Origin: Macrolepiota albuminosa
Taxonomy: Eukaryota > Basidiomycota > Agaricomycetes > Agaricales > Agaricaceae
Assembly (NCBI GenBank): GCA_027475525.1
Contig: JAMWFC010000065.1
Location: forward strand, 438,188 to 502,187
Length of the DNA: 64,000 nt
Reading direction: 5' to 3'
In this document: positions 23,055 to 34,026 of the stretch, piece after piece
How positions within the stretch are numbered: position 1 is the stretch's first letter
Layout of the letters: every line of letters starts with the position of its first letter
Notes under the pieces: model-generated
What the model saw: only the letters and a program-made list of their open reading frames with translations
Database searches by the model: none
What the model was told of the DNA's origin: nothing
Position numbers and translations under genes: made by a program

Positions 23055-25087
23055 TCAGCTCGGATCCGCTGTGGGCGGGTCCCCCCTCCTAGTGTCAGGC
23101 TGACGTGTCCATTGGACATATTGCCTTCTCATCTCGTTGATGGGTGTTATCCCATTGAATAAAATCCCCTGGTCATCTATCCAGGAGTGTCCCTGGCATT
23201 TCAGATCTTGGTTCCGCATGCGCTGATAAGCTACCCTCTCCGCAAACTTATCAGCCAACGGCACTTGATTTGTCAGTGGAGTATTCTCTACTGATTTCTG
23301 TTTTGGGTGAGGGTGCCTTGTCCCCCCTGTTTTGGGTAGGTTGCTATCTACCACAGGTATGGTAGACACCAATTCAGCCGTCAACAGAGGTCTCCTTAGT
23401 TGACCTCTGAATACATTTTGTCTCTGTGCTGCTGCGAACCTTGCAGCAAACTGCTCGTCAGACTCTCCTGCTTGCTGGGGCGCATATATATTGCTCATCG
23501 CCTCTTCCAGGTGGGGAGTCAACTCTGGCTTTGCCACCGAAGGTATACTCGGAATCAAGTTTGCCCCCCCTGGGGTCGAGGCAGCTGATTCTCGATTAGC
23601 CTTGCGGTACATATATGCTTGGGCTTCCAGCTCAAGAATCTGGACATACAATGTAATGTATTCAACAGTATTCAATTGAGGTACATTATCATCTCTAGCC
23701 TGTATCAACTATATGTGTTTCAGTACATACAGTCCTAGTCGAGCACGTGTGGTATCCTTCGTAATGCTAGGGTATCTTTTCCATAGCATAGCACACTGAA
23801 CCTGAAGGGTGGACTCACTCCGTCCACTCTCCTCATCATTGGTGTCAGGTTCCGCTGAGTCAGGGGCTTTCCAGGAAAGCAATTGCCCTTACAATGCGGA
23901 CTTGACCCACGGATACTCGGATGTCTGGAACTCCGGGGCTAGGACTCCAGGGTTCAAGACGCGGACAGGGGAATCCCAGGAGAGGGGACTTGGTCCGGGG
24001 GTTTTGGGTGGTAGGTAGTTGGGGAATTTGGGTGGGGGTCGAGTCGTGAACCGGAGGTTCTAAGACGAGACCAAGTTAGTAAATCAAAGTCGCAAAGTGC
24101 GTACCAATCTTAGAGCACGCGAGTATTCAAGCATGCCAGTCAAGCGTGCCAGTCAATGCGTACCAGTCAAATAAAGGGCACGCAACAATTCAAGTAACCA
24201 AGTGAAAACAGTGTAAGCAGTGTAATCTCAAGACTAACGAATACAATGGGGACTACGCTATAAGTACTACGGGACCGGGTCTCAGGATTCCAGGGTGTCT
24301 GGGATGAGTTCCGGGAGTCATTGAGTAGCGGGCAGGGACTGTATGCCGGGATTGCATGTGTGGGGTGCGCAATCAATTGGCGCAGAGGGAGCCGTGATGC
24401 GTGATGCGCGTGATCCAATCGTTGATTGGGGCTGGTGGTGGCTGATGGCGGTTCTTGATGCGCATGATGGCGGTGTCGGTAGCCATGATGGCGGGGCGTG
24501 TTCTGCGGGGTCGGAGGGAGGGTCCCGGATGGTGTTCTGGGGGTGTCCCGGGGTGGGTCCGGAGGGAAGGGGTCGTGACAATCGGAAGTTTTGTCTTCCC
24601 AATGTACTGCCGGTGTTCTTTGCTCGGGAATTGTTGTTTCCTACGGCACTCCAACTCCCTGCTGACGTTGCGTCAGTGGAGTGGACTCAGTTGGCACTTT
24701 CCAACTGCCCGCCTCAGGCCTCAGCATCTTCCCCAGGAAGTACGACAAAGGTCTGTGACCTTCAGTTGGTCCCTGAGCACTACTCCTGCTCTGGAACTGT
24801 CGCCCTGACCTCCCAGTCTGCATGGAAAATTCATGTTCCCTGCCAGATCGCTGTTCCAGGTCTTCCACAGCTGCCCCTGGTCTCACTGCACCGCTTGGCG
24901 CAGCTGTCGGCCGCACTTCACTCCATTGTGTCCCTCCTGGCATCCCCTGAGGCTGCCGGGAAGGCTCGGCCTCTGTATATTCTGACCCGGGACAACCCGG
25001 GTCAGTCACCGCAGATTGAGGATACGCCAACAACTGGTCGATGGTCTCACCATTGCGTGTTGGTTCAGCAGATTGATTGGTCTCCAT
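23055..25087 (-). pseudogene. Element B Gag N-terminal part, split by a solo LTR
   Basis: An ATG at 25085-25087 opens METNQSAEPTRNG and runs to a TAG near 24641 that fits CAG-to-TAG. The frame continues to 24581, is interrupted by the 738-bp solo LTR, and resumes at 23842 in a sensible reading (ESGRSESTLQVQC, LWKRYPSITK). One more stop occurs near 23709 before the long frame 23708-23055, which is helical and charged (PHLEEAMSNIYAPQQAGES). The N-terminal Gag part has no recognised domain; its role as Gag is inferred from position. Confidence 0.65.
23843..24580 (-). mobile_element. Solo LTR of the element C family inside element B gag
   Basis: It begins TGTCAGGTTCCGC and ends GGGGTCGTGACA in plus orientation, the reverse complement of the element C LTR ends. 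It is 738 bp, shorter than the 793-bp LTRs of C. The target site is ATTGG (23838-23842) and ATCGG (24581-24585), one transition apart. It is clearly older than C itself. Confidence 0.85.
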
Positions 25088-25237
25088 CCAATCAGGCGTT
25101 AATACATCTCTATTAATCTGGAAGCGTGCGTCAAAGAAGTTGATGCACTGTTCGATGCAATCACAGTCTAGGCTATTGGTCTAGACACGTAGTCTTCGTT
25201 CGTAGTATCAGAATTGAACCCGAAAAGTTCAAAAAAG

Positions 25238-25429
25238 TGAAACAAAGTCAAGTATGGTTTAGTCTTACAGTCACACTAACAGAACCAGATCGATAGTCAA
25301 TTCTAGTACTACGAAGTATGACAGTAAAATTGGCTGCCTTATGTAAGGCAGCCAGCATGTATGTAAAGTAATGAGAACTTATTAATATAATTGTATATTA
25401 ATTAATTAACTAAAATACAATATGTTACA
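25238..25429 (-). repeat. 5' LTR of element B
   Basis: 192 bp, the same ends as the partner LTR. On the element strand, bases 21-40 past the LTR (25199-25218) are about 17/20 complementary to a segment inside the LTR, which may be a second case of self-priming. Confidence 0.85.
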
Positions 25430-25540
25430 TCGTGATGGTGCCGCATAAGTTCTGTTTCCTAAGTCCCTTCGACCCTGCACAACGTCACTAGGTATATATC
25501 TGAGATTTTGGGTCTAGCGTTTTATGTCAGAGTCAGTGCA

Positions 25541-26208
25541 ATGCCTACTCCCTTCGTCCTCCTCAAAGATACTTCTCCAGTCTTCCATCCTGAGGTGTTA
25601 GACCGCCTCGAGATGTTCTTTGCTCGAATGCCCCCAGGCAGTATCAGACACCACAACGGCAACATTCTGACTTTGATTCAACGGTATCGTTTACTTCTGG
25701 CTCTGGCCCAAGAGTAGCTTGTAGAGACCGAAGAGCCTTCAAATGCGGTAAGTTTCTACCTGTGGTGTGGTTAAGTACCTTTTACGCGTTCTTCTAGCCT
25801 CCCGTTTCCAGTAGCCAGTGGTGCTTAGAGTTCCTGCTCCTCGAAACAGATAATATTGTTAGTTCCCTTTTCTTTCCTTCTCTCTGGCTCGCTAAATCCT
25901 TGTCTCTCCAGGCGCTGAAGTGGTTGCCCTTGCCAGACCTAGTTACTGAGGATGTTTGTGCCGCTACCCTCAAGCGCATTGTTATTCCATTCACGCCTCT
26001 AGCTCCTCGCTTTGGCGCTGGAGTGCCTCCTATCTCCGTCTATGCGTCTCCTCCACCAGGCTTCTCCACTTTTCCCCCCGGGACTGCCTCCTCTGCTTTG
26101 TCGCCTATCTTACCACCTGCACCACCTTCTTTGCCCTTGCTACCCCACCGTAGACAGCATTCTAGGCGCTCCAGTGGACATGTCCAAGGTCCTCACCACA
26201 GGGCCTAA
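25541..26208 (+). pseudogene. Third short antisense gene of element A
   Basis: The ATG at 25541 opens a 58-codon exon (LDRLEMFFARMPPGS, then RYRLLLALAQE) with a TAG that fits CAG-to-TAG. It continues to a GTAAGT donor near 25748. After introns with normal borders, a last exon beginning near 25915 encodes ALKWLPLPDLVTEDV and a Pro/Ser-rich tail to a stop at 26206-26208. It resembles the exon at 12935 in its leucine/arginine pattern. Like the other two, it is antisense to A's pol and its end faces A's integrase. No domain is recognised. Confidence 0.4.
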
Positions 26209-26229
26209 TGTAGCCAACTCATTACTTAG

Positions 26230-26585
26230 TTAACTGTTCCATAGTCTTGAATACCATGTCTATTTATGTTTGACATTTCTTTTCATGAGTGAAGTGCAAG
26301 GCGCTAAGGTCTAGCGCCCTACCACACTGTATCCTGTTACTGATTGTCTTCTTTCTCGGGTGCTACTTCATCATCATCCACTAATTCGGTTTCCTCCAGC
26401 TCTCAAAGCTTAGCCGTGTTAATGTCCAACGCCAACAACAGTAAGGAAATGTGTTTGCACGCTAAGTAAGGAACAAGGTGAAACGCCAGTACCGGTCGAT
26501 GCAAAACTGAGCCGTCCAATTCACAAATCATGTAGGCCCCTCCCCTGTTACGGGACACTACGATGAGTGGTCCTAGGTACCGTGG
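26230..26585. other. Spacer between antisense gene and integrase of element A
   Basis: No coding frame could be supported; the convergent 3' ends of two transcripts probably lie here. Confidence 0.3.
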
Positions 26586-27503
26586 TCACATCTTTTTGTT
26601 GTGTGTTACCTCAATTTTTAAGTTCCTCATAAGGACCAGCGCTCCTGTTGTGAAGTTGTAGTCTCTTATAGTGGCGCCATGTTCACTTTCAAACCGTAGC
26701 GCTGCTTGTCGACATGCCTGAAATACAGTCTCATGTAAGCGTGCTAAGTCCTCCATTCGGCACTGTAAATCTATTGCTTGTCTAGCAATCATATTCGTCG
26801 AAGCCAATAGTGAGTTAGATGGGAGTTGCAAATAAGTCGCTTCCACTATGTCAGCCAGTAGCAGTGGATGGGTACCCGTCGCAGCGTAGTAAGGAGAGCA
26901 GCCCATCCTCTTTTGTACAGTTACCCATTCCGACCAAAAGACAGAGTAAGTCGCTTCGCTCCAGCGACCCTCGTCGCCATCGACCGCTTTAAATAAGGCC
27001 TGTCGAACATCAAAATGTGGCCTCTCAACAATACCGTTGGCTTGTTTGTTGTACCCAGAGACTTTTATATGTTGTATATTATACTTTTTCGCCAAATAAG
27101 CAAGCACCTTAACTATAGGCACCCTGTTGTCTGTAACGATCTTGTGTAGAGCCCCCCATCGGCAGATAACATCTTCAAATAGCCATTTAGCTATGGTGTC
27201 CGTGTTTTCTCATTGTAACATGCGAAATTCTGGCCAGTGTACCAAGGAACACCTGCCTTGGATAATATACCTGTAGCGCCCGGACTTGGGCATATGCATC
27301 GTGTCGACATATATTTTTCCAAACAGGGGTGCTGGAGTCGCTACCGTAGGCGGAATAAGGACCTGACGAGTCTGTTGGACCTGGCAAAGGTGACAAGTGC
27401 ATATATACCACACAATGTTGGTGCTAACTTGAGGCCACCAGAAGCACTCTAGTAGGTTCGACCATGTCGCATAGAGTCCTTGGTGTCCCAAATCATTGTG
27501 CAT
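26586..27503 (-). pseudogene. Element A integrase
   Basis: The upper frame (27503-27210) has the HHCC zinc domain (HNDLGHQGLYATW... CTCHLCQ) and the first catalytic aspartate in IYVDTMHM. After a stop the lower frame (to 26586) has the second aspartate in IVTDNRVPI and the glutamate in ANGIVERP. The C-terminal part lacks an obvious chromodomain. The break near 27200 prevents one continuous protein. Confidence 0.85.
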
Positions 27504-27749
27504 CGCTCAAAGAATTTGGATACGGCTATCCTGCTTGATTACTAACTTGTGCATGCCTTCCCTATTTCGCCGCCAGAGTCGATCCTTGGTTAAGAAAAAG
27601 GTCATTGCATATCAAATAAATGTGGCGTATTCCGCATCAGTAAGGTTTTGGGGTCATTGCAAATTCTTTAGCCACTCCCTAACTTGGTCCAATCGCTGAT
27701 CTTCTGCCTTTGCTTTAGCGCTTTATGGTACTGCCAAATATGGTAGCTT

Positions 27750-28574
27750 TTAGCTGTCTTCTCGCAAGGGTCTGGGTTCCTCGACTATCTTTAGATTGTT
27801 AGATGGCTTAGCGACGTTATAGATACTGGCCATGTAAAAAGTTGATGGCACTTCATATGGATTAGGTTGATATGGCACCAAAGGTTGTAACCAAGTGGAG
27901 ACTGGTTGATCTTCGCGAAGCAAGGATATAGGTAGCTGAATGATATGTATAAACCCATGTAGTCGATCAATCCAGTTGTCAAATGCTTCATTGTCACTTT
28001 TGTCTAGCGCCTTATCTTCTGACTGTTGTGGGCGTTGAGATAAACCGTCTGGCCCGTGGAACGCGCTTTTCACATGAACTAACTCAAAGTGAAACATTAG
28101 TATTGCCACAACCCAATGGTTCATACTAGCCAAGGGTTGGATATCTGGATTTTGCAACATCCCTTTAATGTAATGAGCGTCGACCTCGACAATCAGATTC
28201 TGGACTCCTATAAGGTACATGCGTAGCGCTTGAAACACCCAAAACAAGCCGTATAATTCTAGCTTGGGTTGGCTGTAGCGTGATTCTCTGTCATTAAGGG
28301 TAATCGACCCAAAGCGGTTGTAGCACCTAATCTTGCGATTTGCGCTGTCGCACTGACACAGGAAAAAGCCAACCGCAATGTATGACGTGTCGATGGCAAG
28401 TATGACCGGATCGGCGGTAGTATAGTCAATGGGCACCAGGGGCTTTGCTTCCTGTAGCACCTTGACTAAATCTTTTTGGGCATTAATTTGATCGGGTCCG
28501 AACTCGAAGGGTATCCCTGAGCGAGTTAAGCAATTGAGAGCATGTGCTCGATGCGCAAAGTGATGAATGAACAT
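27750..28574 (-). pseudogene. Element A RT thumb/RNase H region
   Basis: An open frame of 274 codons. It starts within the RT thumb/connection (MFIHHFAHRAHALNCL), then shows the RNase H-like domain: ILAIDTSYIAVGFFLCQ, SQPKLELYGLFW and VEVDAHYIKGML. The DTS/E/D pattern matches the Gypsy clade in which RT carries FIDD. A Ser/Thr-poor tail leads to the integrase linker. Confidence 0.8.
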
Positions 28575-28781
28575 GTGAAGGACGCCAACTGTGCCTAGAA
28601 ACGCGCGAACTTCTGAAAGGTTATGGCAGATTCCCTACTTCTCCAGTAGCGCTAATCAGCTTTCTTCAGGGATCCTGCCATTGGGCGTACAAACGTGACC
28701 TAAAATTTTAAATTGCGGTGCACAAAGAACCAACTTGTGGCCTGAAAACGTCCTGCCGCAATATTTCATGCGCTGTAAAAC

Positions 28782-29792
28782 TCAGTTAACCAGCTGAAAG
28801 AATTCCCATAGTGCCATACGAATTTTGGGGTTCTCCGGATGGACCTCAGGTTGGCCATTTATTAGGTGCCAATCTTTCGGTCCCTTAACGCCCATGTCGT
28901 CAATAAAACTAAGCACGTGGTGAGGTATCTCCGGTTGTAAGATAAATGTAATGTTGTCATGGAATATAGGCACCGAATTGGTCCATCCCATAGGAAGTGT
29001 CACTAGCCGTAGCGCCTCAAATGGCATTTGGAATGTCGTTAAGTCTCTGGAGGATGGATGAATTAAACGCTCATTGTAGCCCACATACAAATTCAGGGTA
29101 GTGCCACAGATGCGGCCAGCAAACGACTCAGCGATGTGATCAGGAAAAGGTGGTACCCCAGAATGGCGAATCGTGACTTTGTTTAATGGCTCTAAACTGT
29201 AAACTATACGCAGCTTCCCATTTTTCTTGAGGACACAGAACCATCGTGAGCGGTAGGCTGAATTAGAAGGCTCATATATGCCTGCCGCTATCTTAGAACG
29301 GATAATCTGGCATACTTCGGCTTCTATTCTGGGTGGGATTGGTTGGTTATGCTTGGTCCACGGCATGTGGGGGATAGTTGGTATAACTACAGGCAGGAAG
29401 AAGTCAGTCCTAAATTTACCATGCTCTGAGTCTTCCCAAGTGAAGGCTTCATTTTGTTTCCCCATTATGTCGACTAGTATGTCCAATTCCACTTCCGATA
29501 GAAAGCCTGTGTCATGGGTGCTTAGAAATAGCGCCTTTTGTTCTGCCGTAAACTGTCCTGTGGGTGCAAAGGGCGGTGGATTCAGGTCGAGTTCAGGGAG
29601 TGTCACTAAGGGGTTGCCGATTATCTTTCTTTCAATCCGAAATTCTTCGGGTACGGTACTCGCTACTGGTTTTGTTTTAAGCCCTACGGGTTTGTACTTC
29701 TTCTTGACCTGAACCCCTTTTCGCTTAGGGGTATTATTGTTAGCAAACACATCATATGTAGGATTTTGGTTTTTGGCAAAACCAGATATCAA
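28782..29792 (-). pseudogene. Element A reverse transcriptase
   Basis: A 336-codon frame. An upstream linker is followed by RT fingers and palm: IEAEVCQIIRSKIAAGIYEP, SRWFCVLKKNGKLRIVY and LNKVTIRHSG. The catalytic block reads LSFIDDMGVKGP, the FIDD variant typical of one basidiomycete Gypsy lineage, so the two catalytic aspartates are kept. The frame ends in a stop soon after, near the thumb, and the following 200 bp before 28574 are out of frame or interrupted. Confidence 0.85.
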
Positions 29793-29814
29793 AGGTTCTT
29801 TAACATCAGGAGTA

Positions 29815-29968
29815 GAAACAAAATAAGTGTCTGTAGAAAGGTTTTCAGTAATATCCGAAGCTGTGAGGTATAGGTATGATAAAGCTTTGCTGAAACAAAA
29901 TAAGTGTCTGTAGAAAGGTTTTCAGTAATATCCGAAGCTGTGAGGTATAGGTATGATAAAGCTTTGCT
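29815..29968. repeat. 77-bp tandem duplication
   Basis: Copies at 29815-29891 and 29892-29968 appear identical, between protease and RT of element A. Confidence 0.95.
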
Positions 29969-30139
29969 AGTAAGCGATGAAGGGGAGTCCAAAATTTTGG
30001 GAGCTAAAGGGGTATGTGATATATGAGTTACTTGCCTGGTTCAATGATTGTAGTCCAAAATAAGTGCTTCATCTCCATGATCTTCATCACTCATCTCCTC
30101 GATGGCGCTGGAAAATACTTGCAGGGGTCGTTGCTAACG

Positions 30140-30319
30140 TAAGGTCATTTTCTTGGTCCCGGTTTTTGAAATTTCCCTCGTGGAAATGTCGGGACCGTTC
30201 TTCTGACCCCGGAATTAGGGTCGCTAATAGTTAGCATTGTTTCTTCTTCGGACGTTGTCTTGACGATTGATTGAGCTAGTACGTCGAAGGGCCTTCCCAA
30301 TAGTAAGTCGTACACGGGT
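30140..30319 (-). pseudogene. Element A protease, C-terminal half
   Basis: Reading down from 30319 the frame gives VYDLLLGRPFDVLAQS, the second half of a retropepsin fold. It joins directly to the frame that ends at 41750 on the other side of element C, after removal of one copy of the CGGGT target site. This shows that C inserted inside A's protease codons. Confidence 0.8.
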
Positions 30320-31112
30320 TGTCACGACCCCCTCCGGATCCACCCCGAGACACCCCCGGAACCCCACCCGCTAACCCTCCCCCCGACCCCACAGAACGCG
30401 CCCCGCCATCACTACTACCGGCACTGCCATCACACGCATCAACGGCCGCCATCATCCGTCAACGATCACCATCAGCCAGCCCCCCAGGACCCTTGCATCA
30501 TGGACCCCGGGACCAACCGCCATCAACGATCGGATCTCGCGGCGCGGCCATCACGCATCACGCACCACGCATCACAACTCCCTCCACGCCAATTGATCGC
30601 GCGTCCCCACACGCGTGATCCCAGTATACAGTCCCTGCCCGCTACTCAATGGCCCCCGGAACTCATCCTAGACACCCCAGAACCCCGAGACACGTTCCCG
30701 TAGTACTTATAGCATAGCTCCCCACTGTATTCGCCAGTCTTGATATTGCATACACTGTTACTTGGATATTGCGTGCCCTCTGTTTGACTGGTACGCCTTG
30801 TTTGGTACACTTCGACTGGCACGCCTTAGTATTCGCGTGCTCTAAGCTTTGGTACGCACTTCGCGACTCTTAATTTACTAACTTGGTCTCGTCTTAGAAC
30901 CTCCGGTTCACGACTCGACCCCCTCTAACTCTCAGCCACCCCCAACCCAAAACTCCCGGGCTCTAGTCCCCTCTCCCGGGATTACCCCTGTCCTCGTCTT
31001 GAACCCCGGAGTCCTAGCCCCGGAGTTCCAGACACCCGAGTATTCGTAGGTCAAGTCCGCATCGTAAGGGCGTTGCTTTCCCGGAAGGCCCCCGACTCAG
31101 CGGAACCTGACA
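30320..31112 (+). repeat. 5' LTR of element C (793 bp)
   Basis: Begins TGTCACGACCCC and ends GGAACCTGACA. The same length as the 3' LTR after removing one 77-bp copy there. Confidence 0.95.
30707..30748 (+). promoter_or_regulatory. Probable TATA box and transcript start / self-primer of element C
   Basis: TTATAGC lies at 30707-30713. Twenty-eight bases downstream, 30736-30748 reads AGTCTTGATATTG, which is complementary to the 13 bases right after the LTR (12 pairs plus one G-U). If the mRNA starts here, its 5' end could fold onto the primer-binding site. The start site is inferred, not shown. Confidence 0.55.
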
Positions 31113-31125
31113 TAATATCAAGACT
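31113..31125 (+). promoter_or_regulatory. Primer-binding site of element C (self-primed type)
   Basis: The 13 bases next to the 5' LTR read TAATATCAAGACT. They lack the TGG start expected of a tRNA-primed site and are instead complementary to LTR bases 30736-30748. Confidence 0.6.
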
Positions 31126-31138
31126 CTCTCCTTACACC

Positions 31139-31292
31139 GTTCTTGATGGCTACGTATACTCACACTTACTACCCCACCGGGTACCAGACCAACCCTTACG
31201 GACGCCCGGTACCCGGTTCTTGATGGCTACGTATACTCACACTTACTACCCCACCGGGTACCAGACCAACCCTTACGGACGCCCGGTACCCG
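31139..31292. repeat. 77-bp tandem duplication
   Basis: Copies at 31139-31215 and 31216-31292 appear identical and span the Gag start codon (31146 and again 31223). Confidence 0.97.
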
Positions 31293-34026
31293 AGCACTAC
31301 TCTGCGCAGACCCCCCGCCCCGTCTATCCACCTCTCCCGTACGAACCTCCATATCTCCACCGCCACTGGGCCCCCGACCCGTCCCTCTACGACCTGGGGC
31401 CCTCAGCCAGCTGGGCCTCTCCGCCCAATTTAGCCATGGCGCGACCTGTGGAGGTCCCCTCATACCGGAGCATCCCCGGGGGCCTGCCGGAGACCCCACC
31501 TGTACCCAGTGGACCTCGCCCGATTCCCCCCAGCGAGGGCCCCTTTGCACCCACCCTCTACTACGGTTATCAGCGCCCCGTCCCCCAACCCCGAGAACCC
31601 CGAGGACCCCCCTACCCCGACTACCCCCCTCGTCATTACCCGGCCGCCGCCCCACCCGCTCGAACCCCTCCCTCGCCAATGGGACGACGACGCCTCGAGG
31701 AGTATGAACGGCAACGGGACGAGGTACTCCGCTCCCTCAGGATCTCACCAGAGGACTTCGCGCAACGGACCAGGACGCTGCTCGTGGAATTCGGACACGA
31801 CGACTTTGAAGGCACTCCGGAGGAATGGGCTCACTGCCTGGTCGAATTCGGGGATCGCCTCATGCGAGGAGAACTCCCAGAGCAAACCATGGTAAAGTAT
31901 AGGCGCAATACGATCCTCCGGGAAGAATTACAGCAACTGCTCGACGAAGTCCACGCGTCCCCCTCCCCTCGGCCCCTCAACAACCCCGCGGACCCAGGTC
32001 GCTCGATTCACATTTGACGGGAACCCCCGGAACCGGCCCCAGCAGTCCCGGCAGCCCCCACGGTCCCCACTCCGGAGCAACGACAACGGGAAGAACGGCA
32101 GAACGCCTCAGCCATATTACGGTCCCTCAACCCGACTGGAGGCCTCTTCGATCAACCCGCTGCTCGCACGGTAGGCTTGTCAACTCGCCGCAGGGCTAAC
32201 TCCGTTCCTAGTACCTTTGAGACCTGGGGGCAGCCCCAGAGACCCCTGGAACCCCTCCCGCGAATGGACAACGCCCGACCGCCGCCCCCGACGAGCCCCG
32301 GTAGAGCCCGGGTGGACACCCCTAGTACGGACGACACGCTATGCTACATTGACGAGCTCACGCGCGACAACAACGAACAACGTCCCGTGCCCGTGCCCGC
32401 CCCGGCACCAGCACCGCCCCCCACGTCCGCCCCGGCCCCTCCGGAACGCAACTTCCGCCGCGATCCGCCACCCCACTTCGACCTACGGAACCCCCCGCGA
32501 CCCCTGATGCAAGCCCGACCCTCCCGGATTGAACGTCCCCCGCGCAACCCGGCACCCGACCCAGCACCTAACCCCCCTCCGCCCGACCCGACACCGCCGA
32601 ACCCTCCCCGACCGCCTCCGCCACCCCCAGCTGAACCTCGAGGACGACCCCCAGGCCCTCCACCTCCGCCACTCCCTGCGTGGAGACCCGGGCCCCCTCC
32701 TGGCAGGAACGAACCCCCTTGGGACAACGGACCTCCCGGGCGTGGACCCCCAGGTGAGCCACCTGGAGGAGGACCTCCCGGCGGGTGGGGCCCCGCCCTT
32801 GGTGCTTTTCCTCCTCAAGGAGGGGGGGGTAATCACTATTACTACTATTACAATGCTGGCCCCCCTCCCCGCAACGCTGCCGGACCGGACAACGCTCGCA
32901 ACGCCCTCGCCCACGAAGGACGACTGGACATCCAAAAGCCCGACGCTTTCACGGGCCGGGACCCCCGAAAATGGCGTACCTTCCTCACTCAGTGTCTCAA
33001 TACGTTCCAGGCAAAGCCGCTCACGTTTCAGGTTGACAGCTCCCGGGTGGCCTTTGCCGCATCATACCTCCAGGGGATTGCCTTCGATCACTACACGGCC
33101 CTCATCCAGTTCGACCCCAACAATCCGGCACTCGCTCGCTGGCAGGCCTTCATCGACGAGTTCTCCGGGAAGTTCGGAATCTACAACACCGTGGCCGAGG
33201 CCGAGGACAACCTCTTCAATCTCCGGATGCGCTCGGAAGAACGTTTCACCACCTTTATCGTACATTTTGAGAAGGAAGCTTACGAAACAGGTTGGAACTA
33301 CAGCGCCCTCCGGTACGCCCTCCGCCGCGCCCTGCCACAACGCATCAAGGACGTCCTCCGACTCGCCCCGAAACAACCCTCCTACGACGGATACAAGGCC
33401 CTCGTCATGCAGATCGACCAACGCTACTGGGAAGACCGCAGCGAGTATTCAAATTCCCGACCCCCCTGGAACCCTAGAGGAGGACCCCCTTGGCCCTCCG
33501 GCGAAGCCCCCAACCCCCAAGGTCGGAACCCCGGTCCCCCCGCGTTAACCCTAGAGGAGGACCCCCTTGGCCCTCCGGCGAAGCCCCCAACCCCCAAGGT
33601 CGGAACCCCGGTCCCCCCGCGTTCCCTGGCAGCCAGCCCCCGGTGAGTCGCGGCCCGCCCAATGCTAACCCCGGCAGCAGCGCCCGCCCCCAGGCCCAAC
33701 TCAACGCCGCCGTGGCCGCCCACGACCCGGACGACGTGCCAAGCCCCGAGGAACCCCCGGAAGACCCTGGAGACTCCGACTTCGACGACGAACGGGACGA
33801 AGAGGCCCTCCGGGCCAACCGGCTTCAGAAGAAGGGACGACCCTGGATTGAAGTCCCGATGGATGTGCAGGAACGACGGAGAAGGGAAGGTGTCTGCATA
33901 CTCTGTGGTGAGAGAGACCATTTCATCTCCGAGTGCCCCAAACGACAGGTCATGGGACGTGCCACCTGGACCTTTGAAGGGGAGGACGCCACCTACGAGT
34001 ATTCGGAAAACGACCCGGCGATTTAG
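31146..34026 (+). CDS. Element C Gag
   Basis: ATG at 31146 (copy at 31223) gives MATYTHTYYPTGY. A Tyr/Pro-rich 264-codon section ends at TGA 32015-32017. The same frame continues without interruption through a proline-rich stretch and the capsid-like region (LTFQVDSSRVAFAASYLQG, FIDEFSGKFGIYN, RRALPQRIKDVL). Collapsing the 77-bp duplication at 33471-33624 carries the frame into the nucleocapsid CCHC knuckle CILCGERDHFISEC and a TAG at 34024-34026. The single TGA, in TTTGACGG context, may be a CGA-to-TGA mutation or a read-through site. The protein would be about 900 residues, long for a fungal Gag because of the Pro-rich insert. Confidence 0.85.
33471..33624. repeat. 77-bp tandem duplication
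   Basis: Copies at 33471-33547 and 33548-33624 appear identical. Removal joins the capsid and zinc-knuckle parts of Gag in one frame. Confidence 0.97.

Larger units (their letters stand above)
13620..25429 (-). mobile_element. Ty3/Gypsy element B, minus strand, nested in A
   Basis: Short LTRs (13620-13888, which is 192 bp after removing a 77-bp duplication, and 25238-25429, 192 bp) flank gag, protease, RT/RNase H/integrase and an extra sense ORF. The target site reads TCATG (13615-13619) and TCGTG (25430-25434), one transition apart. A polypurine tract adjoins the low-coordinate LTR. Its gag is split by a solo LTR of the element C family. Several stops and a YLDN reverse-transcriptase motif show that it is dead. 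Confidence 0.9.

Noticed and set aside
24343..25116. Plus-strand frame of 257 codons
   Set aside because: It crosses the boundary between a solo LTR and element B gag, so it cannot be one gene.
32529..33548. Long plus-strand frame overlapping Gag
   Set aside because: Out of frame with the zinc-knuckle and capsid motifs. GC-rich DNA with few stops produces such frames, and the protein is low-complexity.
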